Shown in pieces: positions 1-7,264 of a DNA stretch of 64,000 bases. The DNA lies in NCBI GenBank assembly GCA_028767165.1, contig JARACJ010000004.1:1-64000 (forward strand). Direction: 5' to 3'. The notes beneath the pieces were generated by a model. The model saw nothing but the letters and a program-made list of their open reading frames with translations. It ran no database searches and had not been told where the DNA came from. How positions within the stretch are numbered: position 1 is the stretch's first letter; every line of letters begins with the position of its first letter. Made by a program: the position numbers and the translations under genes. The DNA is from Proteobacteria bacterium DTSAM18 (GTDB lineage: Bacteria; Myxococcota_A; UBA796; GCA-2862545).

Positions 1-4
1 ACTT

Positions 5-123
5 TGGTTGGTGTAGATAGTGCGGAGGACCCACCTGATCCCATTCCGAACTCAGAAGTTAAGCTCCAGCACGCCGATGGTACTGCAGCGGTGACGCTGT
101 GGGAGAGTAGGTCACGCCAGCCT
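5..123 (+). rRNA. rrf: 5S ribosomal RNA
   Basis: The sequence carries the conserved 5S core (CCATTCCGAACTCAGAAGT, CGCCGATGGTACTGC, GGGAGAGTAGGTC). Positions 6-14 (GGTTGGTGT) pair with 114-122 (ACGCCAGCC) to close helix I, which fixes the ends to within a base or two and gives about 118 nt, normal for 5S. The window starts just upstream, so 16S and 23S presumably lie to the left. A terminator follows directly at 128-178. Confidence 0.96.
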
Positions 124-127
124 CCCC

Positions 128-178
128 ATACAAAAGCCCCCGGTTGAGCGCTTATGCGCTCCCGGGGGTTTTTTGTAT
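128..178. terminator. bidirectional intrinsic terminator after 5S rRNA
   Basis: A long stem pairs CAAAAGCCCCCGG with CCGGGGGTTTTTTG, with an inner GAGCGC/GCGCTC stem. It has A-runs on one side and T-runs on the other, so it can terminate transcripts from both directions. The sequences outside it (about 100-127 and 180-208) are also near-perfect inverted copies of each other and contain the 3' end of the 5S gene, so the whole palindrome spans roughly 100-208. Confidence 0.9.
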
Positions 179-254
179 GTGGGGAGGCTGGCGTGACCTA
201 CCTCCCACCGAGCAAGGCGGAAGGCCCAAAGCGGAGGGCAACACGCACAGCTTG

Positions 255-471
255 CCTGTGCGAACATGCCCGAAGCGACGGCCTGCAGCCGCAGCGGCGA
301 GTAGGAGGGCCCTCAAGGGCCCGACGTGGGTCGGAGAGTAGGTCACGCCAAGCTTCGCGACCCGTCGGTCCCAGTCTTCGGGCACCTGGCCCTACCTGCA
401 GCCAGCAGATTGGGGAGTCCGCCGTTCCCATGCCGAGCTCGCTCAGCCTGACCTGCTCTCCCACCGAGCAA
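255..471 (+). repeat. composite repeat copy 1 (79-nt unit plus long unit)
   Basis: Positions 255-333 are the 79-nt unit with hairpin GGGCCCTCAAGGGCCC. Positions 334-350 repeat the 5S tail (GAGAGTAGGTCACGCCA). Positions 351-471 are the long unit with a CCCAGTCT...AGATTGGG stem. Its segment CCCATGCCGAGCTC resembles the loop-B region of bacterial 5S rRNA. Confidence 0.8.
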
Positions 472-553
472 GGCGGAAGGCCCAAAGCGGAGGGCTACTC
501 GCACATCGAGGCGGGAGGTAGAGCCGCGAGTGAAAGGCGACTCGCACAGGTCT

Positions 554-711
554 CCTGTGCGAACATGCCTGAAACGAAGGCTCGGACGACTGCCGCGACA
601 CAGGAAGGCCCAATAGGGCCTGACGGGAGATTCCTGTGCGAACATGCCCGAAGCGACGGCCAGCAGCCGCAGCGGCGAGTAGGAGGGCCCTCAAGGGCCC
701 GACGTGGGTCG
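554..711 (+). repeat. two 79-nt units in direct tandem
   Basis: Units at 554-632 and 633-711 abut exactly with a 79-nt period. The first has the hairpin AGGCCCAATAGGGCCT, the second GGGCCCTCAAGGGCCC. The second is nearly identical to the unit at 255-333. Confidence 0.8.
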
Positions 712-759
712 CCAAGGCAGGACGCAGAGACGGGAGCGGAAGGCCACACGCATAGGGTT

Positions 760-972
760 CCTGTGCGAATCTGCCTGAAGCGACGTCTCGTAGGACTGCC
801 GTGTCGAAGGAAGGCCCGTTCAGGGCCTGACGTGTTCGTAGGTCACGCCAGCCTTCCACGACCTGTCGATCCCAATCTTCGGGCACCTGGTGCTCCCTGC
901 GGCCAGTAGATTGGGGAGTCGGCCGCTCCCACGTGGAGCTCGCTCAGCGTGAACCGCTCTCTCACCGAGCAA
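760..972 (+). repeat. composite repeat copy 2
   Basis: The 79-nt unit at 760-838 has hairpin AGGCCCGTTCAGGGCCT. It is followed by the 5S-tail-like TAGGTCACGCCA at 839-850 and the long unit to 972. The long unit lies almost exactly 500 nt from copy 1 and keeps the stem as CCCAATCT...AGATTGGG. Confidence 0.8.
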
Positions 973-975
973 CCC

Positions 976-1126
976 ACGTAGGACTGCCGTGTCGAAGGAA
1001 GGCCCGTTCAGGGCCTGACGTGTTCGCAGGTCACGCCCGGTGCTCCGCACCGTCGGTCTGCCCCTTCTGGTACCTGGCAGCAGGCGGAGGGGGACTCGGT
1101 CGTTCCAGCGTGGAGGGTGAGAACGG
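976..1126 (+). repeat. composite repeat copy 3, truncated and diverged
   Basis: The last 51 nt of the short unit (976-1026) are nearly identical to copy 2. A diverged long unit follows, starting CAGGTCACGCC, in which the stem survives as TGCCCC...GAGGGGG. It ends about 50 nt before the first protein gene. Confidence 0.65.
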
Positions 1127-1181
1127 CCGACAGATGCAGGTCTTCCGCCCGTGCTACGCTCCGGCTCTCGGAGGGATGCAC

Positions 1182-2627
1182 ATGTTGGAATACCTCGGTC
1201 TGGTGATGTCCCCTTCCACGCTGACGTCAGCCGTCACGCAGGCTGCTTCGGGCAGGCCGCCCGTGGGCCGCCACTTCGACGGGGACGTCCCCGGTGCGGA
1301 GGAGTGGCTCGTGGGACTGTGGCGGACCGCAGAGGGCACGGAAGCCGAAGGCGACGTCCGCTATGCCCTCGGGATGGTGTTGCGCACGGGCGACTCACGT
1401 CATCTGGCGAGGCTCGGTCCGCTGGTGGAGCTCGGCGTCGTGTTCGCGGGCGAGGACATCCTGGACGCACTGCAGAGACCTCACCTGTATCGGAAGCCGG
1501 ACACGGCCCATGCATTCGGTCGCGGACTGGCGAGGACGCTCCTCACGGGTGCGATGGAGTACAGGCCGGAGCTTCGCGTGCTGGCAGAAGAGGATCGGAT
1601 GAAGGGTGCCCTGCTGGGCGCCCTGGTGGTCCACGACCCCGTGTGGGCAGCGGCCAACCTGTCCCACGTCACGTCTTCGGAGGTCGACCAGGCCACGATG
1701 ATGGTCTCCGAGGCACTGGATCTGGTGGCTGAGCTTCAACCGGAAGGCGCCGCGGACCTGTTCATGCGCCAGCTGGCGGCGGACGACCACGGTGTGGCGG
1801 GACAGGTGTGGCACGCGCTTCATCCGGATGCAGCCAGGACCACGCAAGGTCCGCCGAATCCCGATTCGGGTGCGGTCCGCCGGCTCGTGTGGAGGGGGGC
1901 CGACCGTCGATGGTTCGTCATTCCGGAGGGGCTCACCTTTCTCGAAGGCCCCTTCGAACTCCGCCGCGGCCTCGATGTCATGCTGGTGGCGCCGGACGCC
2001 GTGGAGGAGTTCGTGGTGCCCGAGGACGAGGCGCGTCGGAAGATGGCCGGGCAGCTGCAGGAGATGGTCTCCCAAGGGCTGCAGGCGCTTCGAAAGGTCA
2101 TCGAGGATCCCTCCATCGACCCTGCGTCCCAGGATGAGATCAGCGCCCAGCTCGCCGGTGTGGCGGAGCGTTTCGTGGGGTCGGAACAGGTACAGAACCT
2201 GATGGGCCGGTTCGGAGCGGCGCTCGAGAAGGCCGTGGACACGGGTGGCGATGCGTTGCCGGGGCTGAGGGAAGCCGTACGGTCACCCTCCGGTGCGGAG
2301 AGCAGGGCACAGCGCTCCCCGTTCCAGCTTCGACTCGGGAGAGGTGACGTCGGTGCGGTGGTGGAGGTGCTGCCTCGTGGCGATGTCGCCATGCCCGGGT
2401 TCTGGCGACGCGCTCTGGGCAACGGAGACACGCCCGAAGCCTGGCTTCCGGTCTTCCATCGGGCCCTCCAGCAGGGATTTCCGGGCAAGCCCTCCGACCT
2501 GGTGGGCGAGGTGACGGCGCGAGGTCTTCGCTTCCACGGAACGGAGCCGTACCATGTGGGATGGATCTACGCGACGTTGGCGAAGATGGTGGCCGATCCG
2601 GACCTGCTGGTGAATCCCAGCGCCTGA
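1182..2627 (+). CDS. uncharacterised 481-aa protein
   Basis: I do not recognise a family. The chosen ATG at 1182 sits 6 nt after GGAGGG (1170-1175); an in-frame ATG at 1176 abuts that motif and is less likely. The open frame extends upstream to 933, but there it runs through the repeat array and is not coding-like. The product is soluble, without signal peptide or membrane segment, with an Ala/Leu-rich helical first half, then a beta-rich segment (EGLTFLEGPFELRRGLDVML) and a helical stretch around QLQEMVSQGLQALRKVIED. It is the only rightward gene before the leftward uvrB block, which it meets convergently. Function is unknown. Confidence 0.75.
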   Translation: MLEYLGLVMSPSTLTSAVTQAASGRPPVGRHFDGDVPGAEEWLVGLWRTAEGTEAEGDVRYALGMVLRTGDSRHLARLGPLVELGVVFAGEDILDALQRPHLYRKPDTAHAFGRGLARTLLTGAMEYRPELRVLAEEDRMKGALLGALVVHDPVWAAANLSHVTSSEVDQATMMVSEALDLVAELQPEGAADLFMRQLAADDHGVAGQVWHALHPDAARTTQGPPNPDSGAVRRLVWRGADRRWFVIPEGLTFLEGPFELRRGLDVMLVAPDAVEEFVVPEDEARRKMAGQLQEMVSQGLQALRKVIEDPSIDPASQDEISAQLAGVAERFVGSEQVQNLMGRFGAALEKAVDTGGDALPGLREAVRSPSGAESRAQRSPFQLRLGRGDVGAVVEVLPRGDVAMPGFWRRALGNGDTPEAWLPVFHRALQQGFPGKPSDLVGEVTARGLRFHGTEPYHVGWIYATLAKMVADPDLLVNPSA

Positions 2628-2694
2628 GGATCGGCACCCCTCGGGTGCGTCAGGTGTCCCACGCGGACACAGGCGCTGGGTGGGGTTGGCGTGG

Positions 2695-4758
2695 CTAGAG
2701 CGCGAGGGCGCGCTCTTCGAGGGCGTGGATGCGATCGCGGAGCTCGGCGGCCCGTTCGAACTCGAGGGCCTTGGCGGCGTTCTTCATCTCCTTGCGGAGT
2801 GCCGCGATCAGCTTGGGGAGATCCTCGGTGTGGATCTCCTCGGGGGCCTTCTGGATGAGGGCCGCGCCCTTCTTGCGGCCGGTGACGCTCTTGGGCTGGG
2901 AATCCATCCCGAGCATCTGTGCCAGGCCCTGATCGATGTTGCGGATGACCGTGGTGGGCGTGATGCCGTGCTCTTCGTTGTACGCCTGCTGGATCTCCCG
3001 ACGGCGGGCGGTCTCGTCGACGGCCTGCTTGATGGACTTGGTCATGCGGTCGGCGTAGATGATGACGTGGCCCTCGGCGTTGCGGGCGGCGCGGCCGATG
3101 GTCTGGATGAGCGACCGGCGGTTGCGCAGGAAGCCCTCCTTGTCGCCGTCCATGATGGCGATGAGCGCCACCTCGGGGAGGTCGAGTCCCTCCCGGAGGA
3201 GGTTGATGCCCACGAGGACGTCGAACTCTCCGAGCCGGAGATCCCGCAGGATCTCGGTGCGCTCGACGGTGTCGATGTCGGAGTGCAGGTAGCGGGCGCG
3301 GACGTCGTGCTCGATGAGGAAGTCGGTGAGCTCCTGGGCCATGCGCTTGGTCATGACGGTGATGAGCACGCGGAAGCCGCGGGAGACGGTCTGCCGGATG
3401 CGCTCGAAGACGTCGTCGACCTGGACCTTGGCGGGCACGATCTCGATCGTGGGGTCGAGCAGGCCGGTGGGGCGGATGATCTGCTCCACGGTGTGGTCGC
3501 CGGACTTGCCGAGCTCGTAGTCGCCGGGGGTGGCCGAGACGTAGACCACCTGGTGGACCATCTGCTCGAATTCCTCGAACTGGAGCGGACGGTTGTCCAT
3601 GGCGGATGGCAGCCGGAAGCCGAAGTCGACGAGGGTGCTCTTTCGGGAGCGGTCGCCCTTGTACATGGCGCCGACCTGCGGGATGGCGATGTGGGACTCG
3701 TCGACGATGAGGAGCCAGTCCTTGGGGAAGTACTCGAGCAGCGTGGGCGGCGGCTGGCCGGGATCGCGTCCGGAGAGGTGCCGCGAGTAGTTCTCGATGC
3801 CCTTGCAGCGTCCGATCTCACGCATCATCTCGAGATCGAAGCGGGTGCGTTGTTCGAGGCGCTGGGCCTCGAGGAGCATGTCGCGGCCCTTGAGGTAGGA
3901 CAGCCGCTCCGTGAGCTCGGACTCGATGCCCTCGATGGCCCGCTCGAGCTTCTCCTTGGGCGTGACGTAGTGGCTGGCCGGGTAGATGGCGACCTTGTCG
4001 AGCTCATCCAGGCGGGCGCCCCGCAGCGGATCGAACGTGTAGATCTCGTCGACCTCGTCGCCGAACAGCTCGATGCGGATGGCGATGTCGTCCTCGTAGG
4101 CGGGGAAGATGTCGATGACATCGCCCCGTGCACGGAAGGTACCGCGGTGGAAGTCGGCCTCGTTGCGCTCGTACTGGATCTCGACCAGCTTGCGGAGGAT
4201 GTCGCGCCGGGGGATCTCCTGGCCCTGCTCGAGCTGGAGGAGCATGCCCTCGTAGGCCTCGGCGGAGCCGATGCCGTAGATGCAGGAGACGGAGGCGACG
4301 ATCAGGACGTCGCGGCGCTCGAGGAGGGAACGGGTGGCCGCGTGTCGGAGGCGATCGATGGCGTCGTTGATGAGCGAGTCCTTCTCGATGTAGGTGTCGC
4401 TCGACGGGACGTAGGCCTCGGGCTGGTAGTAGTCGTAGTAGGAGACGAAGTACTCGACCGCGTTGTGGGGGAAGAGCTCGCGGAACTCCGCGTACAGCTG
4501 GGCCGCGAGGGTCTTGTTGGGGGCGAGGACCAGGGTGGGACGCTGCACCTGCTGCACGACGTTGGCCATCGTGAAGGTCTTGCCGGAGCCGGTGATGCCC
4601 AGGAGGGTCTGGTGCTTCACACCCTCGTTGAGGCCCTCCACGAGGGTCTCGATGGCCTGTGGCTGATGGCCGGTGGGGGTCTTGTCGGTGACGAGCTCGA
4701 ACGCCCGGCTCGCGCGGGGCGCACCGACCTTGGACTGCACGGGGGGCCACTGGGACAT
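2695..4758 (-). CDS. uvrB: excinuclease ABC subunit B
   Basis: UvrB is the damage-verifying helicase-like subunit of nucleotide excision repair; it takes over DNA from UvrA and recruits UvrC. The 687-aa length matches the family. Visible landmarks are Walker A GITGSGKT (residues 54-61), the beta-hairpin region with [12 protein letters not shown], the Walker B region LLIVDESH, the helicase motif [10 protein letters not shown], and a C-terminal UVR domain ([14 protein letters not shown]) that contacts UvrC. The ATG has GGAGAG about 4 nt upstream. It is the last gene of a leftward housekeeping run; no uvrA or uvrC is nearby. The long frame on the opposite strand is a GC-bias shadow. Confidence 0.98.
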   Translation of the reverse strand: MSQWPPVQSKVGAPRASRAFELVTDKTPTGHQPQAIETLVEGLNEGVKHQTLLGITGSGKTFTMANVVQQVQRPTLVLAPNKTLAAQLYAEFRELFPHNAVEYFVSYYDYYQPEAYVPSSDTYIEKDSLINDAIDRLRHAATRSLLERRDVLIVASVSCIYGIGSAEAYEGMLLQLEQGQEIPRRDILRKLVEIQYERNEADFHRGTFRARGDVIDIFPAYEDDIAIRIELFGDEVDEIYTFDPLRGARLDELDKVAIYPASHYVTPKEKLERAIEGIESELTERLSYLKGRDMLLEAQRLEQRTRFDLEMMREIGRCKGIENYSRHLSGRDPGQPPPTLLEYFPKDWLLIVDESHIAIPQVGAMYKGDRSRKSTLVDFGFRLPSAMDNRPLQFEEFEQMVHQVVYVSATPGDYELGKSGDHTVEQIIRPTGLLDPTIEIVPAKVQVDDVFERIRQTVSRGFRVLITVMTKRMAQELTDFLIEHDVRARYLHSDIDTVERTEILRDLRLGEFDVLVGINLLREGLDLPEVALIAIMDGDKEGFLRNRRSLIQTIGRAARNAEGHVIIYADRMTKSIKQAVDETARRREIQQAYNEEHGITPTTVIRNIDQGLAQMLGMDSQPKSVTGRKKGAALIQKAPEEIHTEDLPKLIAALRKEMKNAAKALEFERAAELRDRIHALEERALAL

Positions 4759-4839
4759 CGACTCTCCATCGCCCCGGTGGGTCCAGGACTGTCCGGAGCG
4801 TACCTCTTCATCGGTGGGTACGCTCGCATCCGGACAGAA

Positions 4840-5409
4840 CTACCCCTGCTTGTGCAGGGCGACGCCGGCGGCCACGAACTCGTAGATGTTCTCGCCGGTG
4901 GCGACGTCGTTCTCGGGCATCTGCTCGGGGTGCTTGGACTCCGACTTGAGGTGCGCGACCTTCTCTGCATCCACCTGGCGTGCGGTGACCACGCCGTACA
5001 TGCGGGCGGCAGCGCCGTGGGACTGCATGTCGATGCCGTAGGCGTGGTCCTTCATGGTGATGCGGATGTTCCGCTCGCCGTCGGTGAGCACGGCCCAGCA
5101 GCCCATCTTCTGGCAGACGTCGGCGATCTCGCCCTCGACGACGATCTCGTTGCCGGCGAAGTTGGCGGGGTTGTCGAGCACCTGGCGGGCCGTGAAGACC
5201 CTGGCCTCACCGGGGATGGGTTGGCCGTAGGAGGTCCAGTCGGTGGAGGCGACTTCGTCGTGGGGCGCGGCGTCGGGGGCGTCTGCCTCGGCGGCCTCGT
5301 GGGCGGGAGCCTGCGCTGCCAGCTCGGGTGCGGGTGCCTCGGACTGGGTGGGCGCTTCTGTGCTGCAGGCCGCGATCAAGATGGCCAGGACGGGTGCGAT
5401 CATACGCAT
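4840..5409 (-). CDS. DUF4920-type lipoprotein
   Basis: The start at 5409 follows AGGAGG with 5-nt spacing. The 189-aa product begins with a short signal sequence ending in the lipobox-like ILIAAC (Cys about residue 14), so it should be a lipoprotein. A low-complexity Ala/Glu/Pro linker follows. The folded domain, from about residue 55, has the GEIVVEGEIADVCQKMGCW-like core and MYGVVTA typical of DUF4920 proteins, an OB-fold-like family of unknown function whose CxxxGCW cysteines may bind metal or be redox active. It lies just downstream of lgt, whose product would lipidate it, though that order may be chance. Family call is good; role unknown. Confidence 0.8.
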   Translation of the reverse strand: MRMIAPVLAILIAACSTEAPTQSEAPAPELAAQAPAHEAAEADAPDAAPHDEVASTDWTSYGQPIPGEARVFTARQVLDNPANFAGNEIVVEGEIADVCQKMGCWAVLTDGERNIRITMKDHAYGIDMQSHGAAARMYGVVTARQVDAEKVAHLKSESKHPEQMPENDVATGENIYEFVAAGVALHKQG

Positions 5410-5506
5410 GGGATCCTCCTCGAGTGGACGGACCATACAGGGGATCGGAGGCGGAATCCAGGGGTCGGAGGCCTCTGCAGACAGGAGGCGTGGCCTTCGA
5501 CCGGGC

Positions 5507-6460
5507 CTACAGGGCATCCGCGAGGTCGTCTTCCCAGGTATCGGGCACGGCGGTCTCCTCGGAGACCCCTGCACCGTGGCGCAGCCACCAGATCAGCACG
5601 CCGGTGGCCACCATCAGCAGCCCGATGCCCTGGGAGGTGGTCAGTCCGATGGTCTGGGTGCCCAGGCTCGCACCTGCCTGGCTCATGCCCGGTGGAAGCC
5701 AGGAGGGGATGGACTCGACCTGCCACGAGACCATGTAGCCCCGGTGGTCGGCGCGGAAGCCCTCCACGAAGATGCGCAGGACGGGCTGCACGAGCAGGTA
5801 CAGGGCGATGATGTGACCGTCGAAGCGCCGACGACCACTCATCCACATCAGGAAGGCGGCCAGCGCGAACTCCCCGGTGCTCTGCCAGAGCTGGGTGGGG
5901 TACAGCGCGGTGTCCGTGAGGCGGGCCACGCCGCCCTCGAAGCTCGTGCTCAGGAACGGGAACGCATCGTGCAGCAGGAGCTGTCCCTGGAGTGCGCCTT
6001 CCGGCAGCAGGGCGTGGGCGTGCTCTCCACCGGGGACGGGCGCACCGTGGCAGCAACCGGCGAACAGGCACCCCAGGCGTCCGAAGCCACTGCCGATGGC
6101 GAGGGCCGGCGCGATGATGTCGGCGGTCTTCCACAGGGGCATGCGGAGTGCGCGCGCGACGGCCAGGACCGTGATCGTGCCGCCGATGAGGCCACCGTAG
6201 TAGGCGAAGCCGCCGCTGGCGGACCACAGGGCCGATGGGTCGGCGACGCCGACGGCGTAGAAGATCCTCGCCCCGAGGAGCCCCCCGACGATGGCGCCGA
6301 TGAGCAGGGGGACGATCCGTTCCATGGGGATGCCGACCCGCTGGCCGCGCAGCCAGGTGATCCAGGTGGCGGCCAGGAAGGCCACGGTCATCATCAGACC
6401 GTAGGTGTGAAGACCGGGTCCGCCGGGGACGCCGTCGAAATCGTACAGGGTGGGCCACAT
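5507..6460 (-). CDS. lgt: prolipoprotein diacylglyceryl transferase
   Basis: Lgt moves diacylglycerol from phosphatidylglycerol to the lipobox cysteine of prolipoproteins, the first step of lipoprotein maturation in the inner membrane. The 317-aa product has multiple membrane segments and the family motifs GLHTYGLMM near the N terminus, GGFAYYGGLIGG, and the signature GSGFGRLGCLFAGCCHG around the catalytic arginine. RIFVEGFRADHRGY near the C terminus also fits. The many predicted lipoproteins in this window are its likely substrates. It is read leftward between a RadC-family gene and a DUF4920 lipoprotein, with about 50-100 bp gaps. Confidence 0.96.
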   Translation of the reverse strand: MWPTLYDFDGVPGGPGLHTYGLMMTVAFLAATWITWLRGQRVGIPMERIVPLLIGAIVGGLLGARIFYAVGVADPSALWSASGGFAYYGGLIGGTITVLAVARALRMPLWKTADIIAPALAIGSGFGRLGCLFAGCCHGAPVPGGEHAHALLPEGALQGQLLLHDAFPFLSTSFEGGVARLTDTALYPTQLWQSTGEFALAAFLMWMSGRRRFDGHIIALYLLVQPVLRIFVEGFRADHRGYMVSWQVESIPSWLPPGMSQAGASLGTQTIGLTTSQGIGLLMVATGVLIWWLRHGAGVSEETAVPDTWEDDLADAL

Positions 6461-6514
6461 GGTCGCATTGTAGCTCCGTCCCCGGCGGCCTGCCTGTCGA
6501 CAGGTGTCGCGACC

Positions 6515-7165
6515 TCAGCGGGTCCACTCCTCCACGGTGGAGGGACTGCTGGGCAACAGGCCGAGCCGGGCCATGGAGCGGTGTTCCTGCCCGGCGATGA
6601 CGAGGTGGTCCAGGAGAGGGATGCCGAGCAGCGTGCCCGCCTGGTGCACCCTTCGTGTGACCGCGCGGTCCTGGTGGGAGGGCGTCAGCTCACCGGAGGG
6701 ATGGTTGTGGGCGAGCAGGACGCCGGCGGCGTGGACCAGGAGTCCCTGGCGGAAGATCTGGCGGGGGTCGACCACCGTGAAGCGGTCGCTGCCGCGGGTG
6801 AGGGGCACGTACCGCAGGGGCCGACGGGCGCGGTCGACGAACAGGGCGTGGAGCTCCTCGTCCTGCAGGTGACCGAGCCGGGGAACGAACCAGCGTGCGG
6901 CCTGTTCCGGCGTGACGACCGGGGCGTCCTCGGACGGTGCACGGAGGGAGAGCCGGGAGAGCTGCAGTGCGGCGTGCAGGCGTCGTGCCTGCTCCGGCTG
7001 GAGAGCGCCGGCTTCCCTCAGATCGCCCTCCGCGGCGCAGAACAGCGCGGAGAGACGCCCGAAGCGATCGAGCAGCGTGCGGGCGTGGCGTTCGCTGTCG
7101 GGGCCTGCGTCGAGCACCGTGGCGACGAGGGGGACGGGATCGGGGACGGACTCGAGGACGGACAT
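6515..7165 (-). CDS. radC: RadC family JAMM-domain protein
   Basis: The C-terminal MPN/JAMM domain carries the metal-binding signature HNHPSGELTPSHQD around residues 155-168, diagnostic of RadC. The N-terminal helical part resembles the helix-hairpin-helix region of the family. At 216 aa it is a typical length. ATG at 7165 is preferred because AGGAGG lies 5 nt upstream; the GTG at 7171 is inside that spacing. RadC proteins were once linked to recombinational repair, but their biochemical role is unresolved; the JAMM motif suggests a metallopeptidase or nuclease-like activity. Confidence 0.92.
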   Translation of the reverse strand: MSVLESVPDPVPLVATVLDAGPDSERHARTLLDRFGRLSALFCAAEGDLREAGALQPEQARRLHAALQLSRLSLRAPSEDAPVVTPEQAARWFVPRLGHLQDEELHALFVDRARRPLRYVPLTRGSDRFTVVDPRQIFRQGLLVHAAGVLLAHNHPSGELTPSHQDRAVTRRVHQAGTLLGIPLLDHLVIAGQEHRSMARLGLLPSSPSTVEEWTR

Positions 7166-7264
7166 GGGCACCTCCTTGGTGAAGGCGCCCGCCCGGGCAA
7201 CGGGTGGGCCAGTCCCGACGTCTCCAGGGAGACGGGAGAGCGTCGGAACGTCGGTCGCCGGGCG

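Larger units (their letters stand above)
179..1126. repeat. mosaic array of structured repeats downstream of the 5S gene
   Basis: About 0.95 kb with no convincing gene. It is built from repeated blocks: a 79-nt unit (255-333, 554-632, 633-711, 760-838, partial 976-1026), a roughly 134-nt unit that follows three of these (from about 339, 839 and 1027), and a GC-rich block ACCGAGCAAGGCGGAAGG at 207 and 463. Each long unit begins with a copy of the 5S 3' tail (AGGTCACGCC). The units contain hairpins whose stems are kept although the bases differ between copies. The reading frames across it are low-complexity and lack codon structure. Confidence 0.85.

Noticed and set aside
417-471. A second functional 5S rRNA gene
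   Set aside because: Only short fragments (loop-B-like segment and 3' tail) match, and helix I cannot form; these are derived pieces.
154-909. 251-codon open frame across the 5S-linked region
   Set aside because: It runs through repeats and hairpins, has low-complexity Arg/Gly composition and no ribosome site; antisense frames are equally open.
2680-5811. 1043-codon frame opposite uvrB and the DUF4920 gene
   Set aside because: Antisense shadow of GC-rich coding DNA; Asp/Gly/Leu/Val-rich with no domain, while the other strand has clear uvrB.
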